Shown here in pieces: positions 8,226 through 15,786 of a stretch of 64,000 nt of DNA. The stretch lies in assembly GCA_020025205.1 (NCBI GenBank), contig JAHHSO010000005.1, positions 24,612 to 88,611 of the forward strand. The letters run 5' to 3'. The position numbers and the translations under genes were made by a program. The DNA comes from Christensenellaceae bacterium. GTDB taxonomy: Bacteria > Bacillota > Clostridia > Christensenellales > Aristaeellaceae. Within the stretch, counting starts at the first letter, position 1. The number at the start of each line of letters is the position of its first letter. The notes under the pieces are model-generated. The model saw only the letters and a list, made by a program, of their open reading frames with translations. It was not told the origin of the DNA and ran no database searches.

Positions 8226-8689
8226 CGGTCCTTTGCCTGCTCTGCGGGCTTCGAGCGCGGATCAATGTCTATGAGGCATTTGTGCAGGGGGCAAAGAGCG
8301 GATTTTTAACGCTTGTTCAAATACTTCCGGCGTTGACGGCAATTTTGACAGCGACAGCGCTTCTGAGGGAAACCGGCTTGATGGAGAGTGTTCAGCAGGC
8401 GATGGCACCTTTTTTTTCGGCGCTTCATCTGCCGGAAGAAGCGGCTGGCGTGCTTCTGCTTCGGCCGCTGTCCGGCTCGGCATCTGTGGCGGCTGTTTCG
8501 GAAGTCATTGCCAGGACGGGTGCGGACAGTCGGGCGGCACGGTTTTGCTGCGTTGTCAGCGGAGCGAGTGAAACGGTCTTCTTTACGGCGTCTCTCTATT
8601 TTTCGGGGATCAAAAGGACGCGTTATGCGGTTGGAACAGCGCTGTTTGCATACGTTTGCGGGGTGTGGGCGGCGGCGATGCTCGTATGA
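8183..8689 (+). CDS. spmB: Spore maturation protein B
   Basis: 168 residues with VYEAFVQGAKSG, then LPALTAILTATALLRETG, LLLRPLSGSAS and a C-terminal GASETVFFTASLYF, the SpmB/Gate-domain pattern. The GTG at 8183 is preferred because AGGAG lies 7 bases upstream and it gives the usual 25-27 residues before VYE; ATG 8150 (11 codons longer) and ATG 8210 (9 shorter) are alternatives. The start overlaps the end of spmA, so the pair is coupled. Confidence 0.85.
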   Translation: MVRKAGEKVMLPALTVLCLLCGLRARINVYEAFVQGAKSGFLTLVQILPALTAILTATALLRETGLMESVQQAMAPFFSALHLPEEAAGVLLLRPLSGSASVAAVSEVIARTGADSRAARFCCVVSGASETVFFTASLYFSGIKRTRYAVGTALFAYVCGVWAAAMLV

Positions 8690-8743
8690 ACAGAAAATGA
8701 GGCTCAGGAAGGAAAAGATAAACCTGCCAAAATGCGCCGGAAC

Positions 8744-8772
8744 TTGACAGATGAAGTCGAATCGACTACAAT
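8744..8772 (+). promoter_or_regulatory. Promoter with palindrome in its spacer
   Basis: TTGACA (8744-8749), 17-bp spacer, TACAAT (8767-8772). Inside the spacer AGTCGA-A-TCGACT (8755-8767) is a perfect inverted repeat, a plausible repressor site. It drives the repeat membrane protein at 8851. Confidence 0.75.
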
Positions 8773-8850
8773 AAACCAAAGTGGATTTATGTCTTCATCG
8801 TTCGGCTCTGCCGGAGAAGGGAGGAAGGGCCTTGCGCCCTAAACATCAAT

Positions 8851-10980
8851 ATGGACAATCGCTTCTTAAGAGGTTTTCGCGCAGCAGCGGCGGGCCTTCT
8901 GCTTGCCTTTCTGCTGGCCGTTTCGGCCCTGGCGATGGCGGAGACAGACCCGATTCGCGTTTCCTCGCTCAGTGAGCCGCAGTCTGTGATCTCTGAACAG
9001 GATGTCTCCATCACCATCAAGATCTACAACAGCAGCCAGAAGGACATGGAAGGGGACATTGTTCTCTTTGATCCTTCCCGCCACTCTGTGGACAAGTATT
9101 TTGGCCTCAAGGGTGAACAGAGCCTCACGTACAATGGCACGTGGCACGTCACTCAGGATCAAATTGACGAGGGCAAGATCAAGTACTATATACAGTACAC
9201 AGTGGATACTGATGAAGGGCCTACGAAGGTCACCAGAACGGTTCCCATTACGATACAGACGGAAGACGTTGCCCCGCAGCTGACGGCAACGTACAGCGTT
9301 TCTCCTACCAGTGCGCGCAAGGGACAGAAGGTGATGGTGACCTATACGCTCTCCAACACCGGCAACATTGAGCTGCGCGATATTGTTGTGAGCAACAAGG
9401 GAATCAGCGACAGAAATCTGAATGCGGCCTCCTTGTCTGTGGGCGAGAAGGTGACGTTGGAAGACAGTTTCACGATGGGGGATAATGAGCTTGTCAGCAA
9501 GCCGACCATCACGTATCGCACAGTTGATTCGGATAAGACTTCCACGATTTCCGATATGGCCAGAAAGACTATCACGGTCGCAGAGGATGGACTGGAAGCG
9601 ACTTTGAAGGCGGATAAGGCCGAAAACATTTACCCGGGCGAAAAGCTGAAACTGAGCATAACACTCAAAAACAGCGGTGAACATGCGTACACGGATCTGT
9701 CGGCAGAGCTGTCGGATGGAACACCCGTTGTTTCCGGCGTGGAGCTGGCTCCCGGCGCGACATTCGACAAGGAGATTGAATGGATTTCGCGTGAGAGCAT
9801 GCAGCTTTCGGTCAGCGTGAATGGACAGGATGCGGCGGGAGAAGCGGTTGCTGTAAATTCTGAAGCAATTGAAATTGTCACCCAGGATGCGTCTAAGGCA
9901 CTCATTTTGGATGTGAAAACACAAGCTCAGAACACGCTGATTTATTCCGAGCCGGCGGTTGTGCGCTTCGGTGTTGTGGTGGAAAACATCGGAAAGACGG
10001 ATGCTTCCACCCTCACCATCAAGGAAGCGGGTACCAAGGTGGCGACAATTGCGTCCCTGCCTTCTGGAGAGAGCCGAACGGTGGTCTTTGATGTGGAGAC
10101 CAGCATCGCAGGAAAGATTCAATTTGAAGTGACCGGCAAGGACGCTGATGGAAACGATAAATCCTATCTTTCCAATGTAGTGGATCTGGTCTATATCGAG
10201 CCGACCCCTGTACCGACATCCACCCCGGCACCGACCCCTGTGCCGCCGACCCCTTCTCCGGAACCGACCGCAACGCCCGTTCCGTCTATCGGCGAGGTGA
10301 TTGCCTCCAAGGTCAATCCTGTCGTGCTGTACAGTGTGGCAGGCGTGCTGGCGGCGCTGATTGTGGCGGTTGTGACGATAAATTCCGTCAAGAGCGCGAA
10401 AAAGAAAAAGCGCATGGAGCAGGCGCTGGATACAATTGAACTTTCTCCGGATGTGCGCGATTCCTTCGGCAAGCGCAGACGCAGGGCAGACGGCAAGGCT
10501 CAGCAGAATCCGCAGCGGAAAACGGAAGAGCCGATTGTTCCGACTCCGGAACTGACGCCGGAAGAAACCATGACGCCTGCACGTGATGCCATGCGCCGAA
10601 TGGAAGGCGATGAAGGACGTCATCGCCGTGCTCAGCAGGAAGTTTCCGCGGATAAGACGCTGCGCGTGGCACCTGTCAGCGAGCGCCCGGAAGTGCCTGC
10701 TCAGAAGGTGGACGATTCTCAGACCCGCATTTTCGGCAAGCTGAACGTTGAAGAAGAGACAGAAAAGCAGGATATTCAGGAGACTGTTCGCCTTGACCGC
10801 GAAACCGTTGAAGAAATTCGCAGACAGGCTGATCCTTATCAGGGAAGCGGCAAGAAGCGCAGCGAAATGAAGCCGATGAAGAAAAAGAAGAAGAGCCTTT
10901 TCGGACATGGAAAGGACGACGATGACGACTTTGTCGAAGAACCGGAATGGAACGATGGAGACGATGACTTCTTCGAGTAA
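8851..10980 (+). CDS. Membrane-anchored protein with CARDB-like repeats, Pro/Thr stalk and charged cytoplasmic tail
   Basis: 709 residues. Signal peptide (1-31, cut near AMA); four or so beta-sandwich domains of the CARDB/NEW3 style (31-450; recurring TYTLSNTGNIELRD, SITLKNSGEHAYTD and GVVVENIGKTDAST strands); a stalk rich in PTP/PAPTPVP (about 450-477); one membrane helix (about 490-510); then a 200-residue cytoplasmic tail with RRRR, a KKKKK tract and a terminal acidic DDDDDF region. The tail has three short T-x-R motifs: DKTLRV, SQTRIF, ETVRLD. Function unknown; topology suggests an envelope protein with intracellular signalling or anchoring. SD GGAGG is unusually far (about 27 bases) from the ATG, with an AGGGC/GCCCT hairpin in between that could bring them together. 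Confidence 0.75.
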   Translation: MDNRFLRGFRAAAAGLLLAFLLAVSALAMAETDPIRVSSLSEPQSVISEQDVSITIKIYNSSQKDMEGDIVLFDPSRHSVDKYFGLKGEQSLTYNGTWHVTQDQIDEGKIKYYIQYTVDTDEGPTKVTRTVPITIQTEDVAPQLTATYSVSPTSARKGQKVMVTYTLSNTGNIELRDIVVSNKGISDRNLNAASLSVGEKVTLEDSFTMGDNELVSKPTITYRTVDSDKTSTISDMARKTITVAEDGLEATLKADKAENIYPGEKLKLSITLKNSGEHAYTDLSAELSDGTPVVSGVELAPGATFDKEIEWISRESMQLSVSVNGQDAAGEAVAVNSEAIEIVTQDASKALILDVKTQAQNTLIYSEPAVVRFGVVVENIGKTDASTLTIKEAGTKVATIASLPSGESRTVVFDVETSIAGKIQFEVTGKDADGNDKSYLSNVVDLVYIEPTPVPTSTPAPTPVPPTPSPEPTATPVPSIGEVIASKVNPVVLYSVAGVLAALIVAVVTINSVKSAKKKKRMEQALDTIELSPDVRDSFGKRRRRADGKAQQNPQRKTEEPIVPTPELTPEETMTPARDAMRRMEGDEGRHRRAQQEVSADKTLRVAPVSERPEVPAQKVDDSQTRIFGKLNVEEETEKQDIQETVRLDRETVEEIRRQADPYQGSGKKRSEMKPMKKKKKSLFGHGKDDDDDFVEEPEWNDGDDDFFE

Positions 10981-10987
10981 GGAATAA

Positions 10988-11022
10988 CAAAAGAGCTGCC
11001 GGATAGACGGCGGCTCTTTTCG
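10988..11022 (+). terminator. Terminator
   Basis: AAAAGAGCTGCCG / CGGCGGCTCTTTT hairpin ending in TTTTCGTT. Confidence 0.8.
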
Positions 11023-11074
11023 TTAAGAGAATGCAAAAAGTTGGAAGCGGACAAAGGCACAGAGGATGAAACAC

Positions 11075-11103
11075 TCGACAAAGGGCAGAGGGTGTGCTAT
11101 AAT
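11075..11103 (+). promoter_or_regulatory. Promoter of the DUF2461 gene and uppP
   Basis: TCGACA, 17-bp spacer, TATAAT (11098-11103). It lies inside the longest open frame, which rules out the ATG at 11066 and supports the GTG start at 11129. Confidence 0.75.
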
Positions 11104-11128
11104 CCGTTTTTTGGAAGGGAGCAAACGT

Positions 11129-11881
11129 GTGTTCACCGGGTTTTCTAAAGACGCCGTCGATTTTCTGACGGAAATTCGCTTGAATAATAATCAGACATTT
11201 TTTCAGGCCAATAAGCAGCGATATGAGCGCGTTGTCAAAGCGCCGCTTACAGCGCTTTGTGAGGAAATGACCCCCATCATTGAGCAGATTGATCCGCGGC
11301 TGGATACAAGGCTCTTGCGCACCGTATCCCGCATCCGCAGAGATACGCGCTTTGCGCGGGATAAATCGCCATTCAGGGATCATGTCTGGCTGAGCTGGCG
11401 CTATCCGAATGAGTCCAGAGGGGAGGCGTTCGGCCTGTATTGGGGCTTTGGGCCGGACTGGATCAGCTGGGGCTGTGGAAGCTATGGTACGGACAAGCCG
11501 CTGATGGATGCGCTTCGCCTGCATATTCGGCGTCAACCGGATGAGGTTCGCTGTATTTTCAAAAACCTTCAGTCAGATTTTCAAATGGGCGGAGAAGATT
11601 ACAAGAGGATCATCGTGCCGGATGATGTTCCTGAAGACCTCAGGCCGCTTTACATCAAGAAGGGATTTTATGTCGAACAGATTCCAAGCGGGGCGGACTG
11701 GGAGCTGCTCCTTTCAAGCGAGATGTCGCAGAGGCTTGCGCAGGATCTTTTGAAGCTGGCTCCGCTTCAGCAGCTGATGCGCCGTTTGCAGGCGCAGACA
11801 GAGTCGGCGGATGAAGCGCCTGTGGAACAGCCTGTTCAGAGCACACTGACTGTGCGCCGTGCAGATGAATTTGATTTCTGA
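11129..11881 (+). CDS. DUF2461 family protein
   Basis: 250 residues matching the DUF2461 (TIGR02453-like) family: FTGFSKDAVDFLTEIRLNNN at the start, FFQANKQRYE, RIRRDTRFARDKSPF, then YWGFGPDW. The family's biochemical role is not known. GTG 11129 is chosen as start because the SD GGAAGGGAG ends 7 bases before it and the promoter's -10 at 11098 excludes the upstream ATG. The C-terminal 35 residues (rich in Q, E, P) lie outside the conserved part. uppP begins 20 bp downstream, with no terminator between, so the two are probably co-transcribed. Confidence 0.75.
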   Translation: MFTGFSKDAVDFLTEIRLNNNQTFFQANKQRYERVVKAPLTALCEEMTPIIEQIDPRLDTRLLRTVSRIRRDTRFARDKSPFRDHVWLSWRYPNESRGEAFGLYWGFGPDWISWGCGSYGTDKPLMDALRLHIRRQPDEVRCIFKNLQSDFQMGGEDYKRIIVPDDVPEDLRPLYIKKGFYVEQIPSGADWELLLSSEMSQRLAQDLLKLAPLQQLMRRLQAQTESADEAPVEQPVQSTLTVRRADEFDF

Positions 11882-11901
11882 AGGAAAAGAAAGGAAATGA
11901 C

Positions 11902-12750
11902 ATGAATCTTTTGATTGAAACCCTCAAGGCAGTTTTATTTGGTGTGGTTGAGGGCGTGACGGAATGGCTGCCTATCAGCTCGACCGGCCACTTGATTCTT
12001 CTGGATGAGTTTATTCAGCTCCAGATGAGCGATGCGTTTAAGTCTATGTTTGAGGTGGTCATTCAGTTAGGTGCGATTTTGGCGGTTGTCGTGCTGTTCT
12101 TCCCCAAACTCTGGCCGTTTAAGCGTAGAAAAGAGGGGGAAGGGGTCGTTGGTATCCTCAAGATGGATACCGTGAATCTGTGGATCAAAGTGATTGTAGC
12201 CATCCTTCCCAGCGGCATTGTCGGCATTTTGTTTGACGACTGGATGGATCTGCACCTGCATACTGCGCCGGTTGTGGCTGCAATGCTTGTCGTTTATGGC
12301 GTGGCATTCATTCTCGTGGAGCGCAGGCAGCAGGCTGTGAAACACCGCGCACTCGTTCAGACGGTGGATCAGCTGGATCTGCGCATGGCGCTTTGGATCG
12401 GTATGTTCCAGGTGCTTTCGCTTGTGCCGGGCACGAGCCGTTCTGGCGCGACCATTTTGGGCGGCGTTCTGATGGGCTGCTCCCGCACGGCGGCTGCGGA
12501 GTTCAGCTTCTATATGGCTATTCCGACGATGCTGGGCGCGAGCTTCATCAAGGTGCTCAAGTTTGGCTTCTCCTTTACGGGCGCGGAGCTTTTGATTCTT
12601 CTGGTCGGCAGCGTGACGGCGTTTGCTGTTTCAGTTGTGGCGATCAAGACGTTCATTGACTATATCAAGCGGCACAGCTTTACCGCCTTTGGATGGTATC
12701 GCATTGTATTGGGCGCACTGGTGGCTTTGTATTTCCTGATTGCAGCGTAA
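11902..12750 (+). CDS. uppP: Undecaprenyl-diphosphatase
   Basis: 282-residue, eight-helix membrane protein of the BacA/UppP family with both signature motifs: EGVTEWLPISSTGHLIL (residues 14-30) and PGTSRSGATI (about 176-185). It removes a phosphate from undecaprenyl diphosphate so the lipid carrier can be reused for peptidoglycan and other wall polymers; overexpression classically gives bacitracin resistance. SD AAGGAAATGAC before the ATG. A strong terminator follows about 75 bases downstream. Confidence 0.95.
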   Translation: MNLLIETLKAVLFGVVEGVTEWLPISSTGHLILLDEFIQLQMSDAFKSMFEVVIQLGAILAVVVLFFPKLWPFKRRKEGEGVVGILKMDTVNLWIKVIVAILPSGIVGILFDDWMDLHLHTAPVVAAMLVVYGVAFILVERRQQAVKHRALVQTVDQLDLRMALWIGMFQVLSLVPGTSRSGATILGGVLMGCSRTAAAEFSFYMAIPTMLGASFIKVLKFGFSFTGAELLILLVGSVTAFAVSVVAIKTFIDYIKRHSFTAFGWYRIVLGALVALYFLIAA

Positions 12751-12826
12751 CAGCTGCATCTGCTACAATCCAGACGGCTTCAATGCGTCCCCAGAATGTT
12801 GGATATACTGAAAATTGAATGAAGAA

Positions 12827-12870
12827 AAAAGTGGATGCTCCTCTGAAGTTTACAGAGGGCATCCACTTTT
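12827..12870. terminator. Terminator of uppP (symmetrical)
   Basis: AAAAGTGGATGC...CTCTG pairs with CAGAG...GCATCCACTTTT around AAGTTTA. Between here and the tRNA terminator (12871-13025) no gene is seen. Confidence 0.85.
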
Positions 12871-13025
12871 GCTAATCAAATAAAATAGCCGCCATGCCAG
12901 AAAACCATTGATTTAAAAATCGTTCGGGTAAAACGCTGAGCAGAGGAAGCGGGGTTGGAGAGGAAAGCGTATTGACACAGGTGAAGCGCTGGGAAAAGGA
13001 GACTTCGGCATAACAGGGAACGATG

Positions 13026-13060
13026 ATAAAAAGAAAACTCTCTGACCGAAATCAGAGAGT
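13026..13060 (-). terminator. Terminator of the tRNA-Val gene
   Basis: Minus strand: ACTCTCTGA, loop TTTCGG, TCAGAGAGT, then TTTTCTTTTT, starting five bases after the CCA end. Confidence 0.9.
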
Positions 13061-13065
13061 GTATT

Positions 13066-13141
13066 TGGTGGTCTGTACTGGACTCGAACCAGTGACCCCA
13101 TCGATGTGAACGATGTGCTCTACCAACTGAGCCAACAGACC
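13066..13141 (-). tRNA. tRNA-Val (CAC)
   Basis: A 76-base cloverleaf on the minus strand: acceptor GGTCTGT pairs with ACAGACC; D arm GCTC/GAGC with AGTTGGTA loop; anticodon stem CATCG/CGATG with loop TTCACAT, giving anticodon CAC (Val); T arm with GTTCGAGTC; the 3' CCA is encoded. It has a consensus promoter and its own terminator, so it is a single-gene unit. Confidence 0.95.
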
Positions 13142-13162
13142 ATCGCGCTGAGAACATTAAGC

Positions 13163-13191
13163 ATTATATCATAGATGAAGGGGATTGTCAA
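13163..13191 (-). promoter_or_regulatory. Perfect consensus promoter of tRNA-Val
   Basis: Minus strand TTGACA (13191-13186), 17 bp, TATAAT (13168-13163), 22 bases before the mature 5' end. Confidence 0.9.
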
Positions 13192-13365
13192 CCTATCAAA
13201 AAAGAAATTTTTGGAAATGAAGAAAAAGATTGACCCAATGAGAAGAAATAATGCAGGCAAAGCAGCCTGAGCAAAATGCCAACAGCGCCGGTATATGCAA
13301 TTTCAAAAAAAGCGTGGGAATCAGATGAGGTTTAGAATGAGGAGACGGGGATAGATGTCCCCTGC

Positions 13366-14238
13366 TTATGCTTTTCCGGTATTTTTTCCGGCCATGACGG
13401 CGGCAACGATGCCGCAGCAGACGATTACCGCGCCGATGATAAAGTTGGATGTGATCTGTTCACCGAGAAACAGAACGCCCAAAATCGACGAGACAAGAGG
13501 CTGGAGCGGATAGAACATCGAACAGAAACTCGCATCCATGCGCTTTAAGCAGGTATTCCACAGAGAGTGAGCAATGGCTGTGCCCATAAAGCCCATATAC
13601 AGAACAGCCAGAAAGCTGGGCAGCGGGAGAGAGAAGGAGGCCGTGCGCAGCTCAAAGAGCGACCAGAGGCCCGTGAACGGCAATGCAAAAGCTGTCGCTG
13701 TCATGGCGACCTGCATGGGATCGTAGCGGCTGGAAACGCGCCTGATCAGAATGGATGTGCTTGACCAGAGAAATACGCTGGAAAGCATGAAGAGCGCACC
13801 GGATACACTCACCGTTCCGCCGGTGCCAACGATGGTGACAACGCCGACCATGGAGACAGCGACGCAGACGATTTTTGCCGGCGTGATTTTTTCGCCCAGA
13901 AAAATGGCAGCCAGAATTGGAATGAAAATCGGGTTCATGGCCCCAAGCAGAGAAGAGACAGAGCCACTCAGGCGAGCAATGCCCAGCATTTGCAGGCAGA
14001 AACTGAAAAAATAGCCCAGGAAACCGATGGCAAACAAGATCTTATGATCCTTTTTTTGAAGGGGTTTCATGGTTCCGCGTGCCTTCAGAAGAAGGAAGAG
14101 AGACGGAACGGATACCAGATACCGCAGGGCCAGAAGTGTGACTGGCGGAACAGTCCTCAAGGCGACTTTGGAAACCGGATACATGCTTCCCCAGAGGATA
14201 AAAGTGGATAAGAGGAGACAGAAGTTCTTCTTGCTCAT
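13366..14238 (-). CDS. EamA/DMT family transporter
   Basis: 290 residues, ten membrane helices in two EamA repeats. The first repeat starts FILWGSMYPVSKVAL and ends FLGEKITPAKIVCVAVSMVGV; the second starts LFMLSSVFLWSSTSILIRRV and ends FLGEQITSNFIIGAVIVCCG. Such proteins of the drug/metabolite superfamily export amino acids or other small metabolites; the substrate cannot be read from sequence. The ATG at 14238 follows an AGGA SD; the frame extends 27 codons further upstream without a good SD. Stand-alone on the minus strand, divergent from the liv transporter. Confidence 0.85.
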   Translation of the reverse strand: MSKKNFCLLLSTFILWGSMYPVSKVALRTVPPVTLLALRYLVSVPSLFLLLKARGTMKPLQKKDHKILFAIGFLGYFFSFCLQMLGIARLSGSVSSLLGAMNPIFIPILAAIFLGEKITPAKIVCVAVSMVGVVTIVGTGGTVSVSGALFMLSSVFLWSSTSILIRRVSSRYDPMQVAMTATAFALPFTGLWSLFELRTASFSLPLPSFLAVLYMGFMGTAIAHSLWNTCLKRMDASFCSMFYPLQPLVSSILGVLFLGEQITSNFIIGAVIVCCGIVAAVMAGKNTGKA

Positions 14239-14449
14239 AGAAATGTCCTTTCTTGGCCTGACGGCCTTTCTTCTGTTTCTTCTATTATAGGAGCATTTTT
14301 GCAGGCTGTACAGAGGCAAAAAGGAAAGGACTGTGGTCCTGATGCAAAAGCTGCATAGATTGAAGTATATTATTCATAAAATGTTCAAATTAAAGTCAAA
14401 ACAGCAAAAGAATGCAATTTAATATATATGCAAATGCTTAAAATGAAAA

Positions 14450-14472
14450 TCATTCATGTAAAACATGAATGA
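14450..14472. promoter_or_regulatory. 9-bp-arm palindrome upstream of the liv promoter (candidate operator)
   Basis: TCATTCATG (14450-14458) and CATGAATGA (14464-14472) are perfect inverted copies around TAAAA, ending six bases before the -35 hexamer. The rest of the 340-base gap 14239-14578 is AT-rich, without genes. Confidence 0.6.
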
Positions 14473-14478
14473 ATAGTA

Positions 14479-14507
14479 TTGTATTACAGGTGAAGACAGC
14501 GTATAAT
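14479..14507 (+). promoter_or_regulatory. Promoter of livKHMGF
   Basis: TTGTAT, 17-bp spacer, TATAAT (14502-14507), 72 bases before livK. Confidence 0.7.
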
Positions 14508-14578
14508 GGGTGACATCAACTCCGGCAGAAGATACGGAGAATATAAAGCCGATGACTCAATGACAGGAGGATTTGAAC

Positions 14579-15700
14579 ATGAAGAAATGGACAACAGCAG
14601 CCCTCGCGCTGGCTATGACGATGACTGTCTCACTCGCAGCGGCAGATAACGCCATTAAGATCGGCTTGATTGGCCCGATGACAGGTCCCGCGGCCGATTA
14701 TGGAACATCTGTTGCAAATGGAGAAATGATTGCCATTGAGGAAGTCAACCAAATGGGCGGCCTTCAGTTCGAATTGAATATGCAGGACGATGAACATGAT
14801 CCTGAAAAGTCGGTTAACGCTTACAATACCCTCTGGGATTGGGGCGCGCAGGTGATTGCGGGCACCGTTACCACCAGCCCGTGCGTCGCGGTCGCTGCGG
14901 AGGCCTATAATGATCGCATGTTTATGCTTACGCCGTCCGCATCGGCGCTGGATGTCATTGCCAATAAGGACAATGTCTATCAGGTGTGTTTCACAGACCC
15001 GGCGTTGGGCGGAGCGGCAGCGCAGTATATGTATGATCATCAGCTGGGCGAAAAGATCGCTGTTATCTATAACAATGCCGATGTTTATTCCACTTCTGTT
15101 TATCAGAATTTTGAAGCGCGCGCACAGGAGCTGGGGCTGAATATTGTGGCGGTTTCCACATTCATGGATGACACCACGGATTTTTCTGTTCAGGTGACAG
15201 CGGCCAAACAAGCGGGTGCCGATCTTGTCTTCCTGCCGATTTATTACACGCCTGCTTCCATGATTCTCCAGCAGGCCGCCGGCATGGCGTATCAGCCGAC
15301 GTTCTTCGGCGTGGACGGTCTTGATGGAATTCTGTCCATTGAAGGGTTCGATACGGCGATGGCCGAGGGCGTTATGCTCCTTACGCCGTTCTCTCCGGAT
15401 GCACAGAATGAGAAGACTCAGAATTTCGTGAAAAAGTATGTCGCGAAGTACGGCGTGGTGCCCAGTCAGTTTGCTGCTGACGGATATGATGCTATTTATG
15501 CATTGGCAGCGGCTTGCCAGCAGGCTGGCGTGACCCCGGATACACCGGCCGAAGAAGCATGCGAGATGCTGATTGAGGCGTTCCAGACGCTTCAGGTGGA
15601 CGGAGCAACCGGTTTGATGACCTGGAAGTCTACAGGCGAAGTCACAAAGAACCCGACGGCTGTCGTCATCAGAGATGGCGCATATGTCGGCATCGAATGA
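14579..15700 (+). CDS. livK: Branched-chain amino acid-type ABC transporter substrate-binding protein
   Basis: 373 residues of the type I periplasmic-binding-protein fold used by LivK and amide/urea receptors: a signal segment (1-20), IKIGLIGPMTGPAADYG, the N-lobe TTSPCVAVAAEAY and the C-lobe DLVFLPIYYTPASMIL. It captures the ligand outside the membrane and passes it to LivHM. The leader ends SLAAADNAIKIG and contains no lipobox cysteine, although Gram-positive receptors are usually lipoproteins. AGGAGG lies 8 bases before ATG 14579. The five genes livK-livF follow in order; substrate (Leu/Ile/Val, other amino acids or urea/amides) is not decided by sequence. Confidence 0.85.
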   Translation: MKKWTTAALALAMTMTVSLAAADNAIKIGLIGPMTGPAADYGTSVANGEMIAIEEVNQMGGLQFELNMQDDEHDPEKSVNAYNTLWDWGAQVIAGTVTTSPCVAVAAEAYNDRMFMLTPSASALDVIANKDNVYQVCFTDPALGGAAAQYMYDHQLGEKIAVIYNNADVYSTSVYQNFEARAQELGLNIVAVSTFMDDTTDFSVQVTAAKQAGADLVFLPIYYTPASMILQQAAGMAYQPTFFGVDGLDGILSIEGFDTAMAEGVMLLTPFSPDAQNEKTQNFVKKYVAKYGVVPSQFAADGYDAIYALAAACQQAGVTPDTPAEEACEMLIEAFQTLQVDGATGLMTWKSTGEVTKNPTAVVIRDGAYVGIE

Positions 15701-15717
15701 CCAGACAGAAGTAAATC

Positions 15718-15755
15718 GCCATGGCTCCGGCCGGAGCCATGTGCTTTTTGTTTTT
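15718..15755 (+). terminator. Intercistronic stem-loop between livK and livH
   Basis: A 20-base perfect palindrome at 15721-15740 (ATGGCTCC/GGAGCCAT arms) followed by GTGC and TTTTTGTTTTT. As a partial terminator it would give more receptor than permease, the usual stoichiometry for ABC importers. Confidence 0.7.
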
Positions 15756-15786
15756 CTGTACAGCGAGAAAAAACGAGGTGAGACCT

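Noticed and set aside
8866..10908. 680-codon open frame antisense to the membrane repeat protein
   Set aside because: It mirrors a strongly supported gene, has no SD and no recognisable domain. Similar long antisense frames occur opposite pfp (4679-6175), serS (34698-36185), tctA (48145-49830), citF (51840-53438), copA and pepF. They come from codon bias that keeps the opposite strand free of stops.
12880..13025. TTGACA at 12972-12977 on + as a promoter
   Set aside because: No -10 hexamer at 16-18 bases and no gene downstream before the tRNA terminator.
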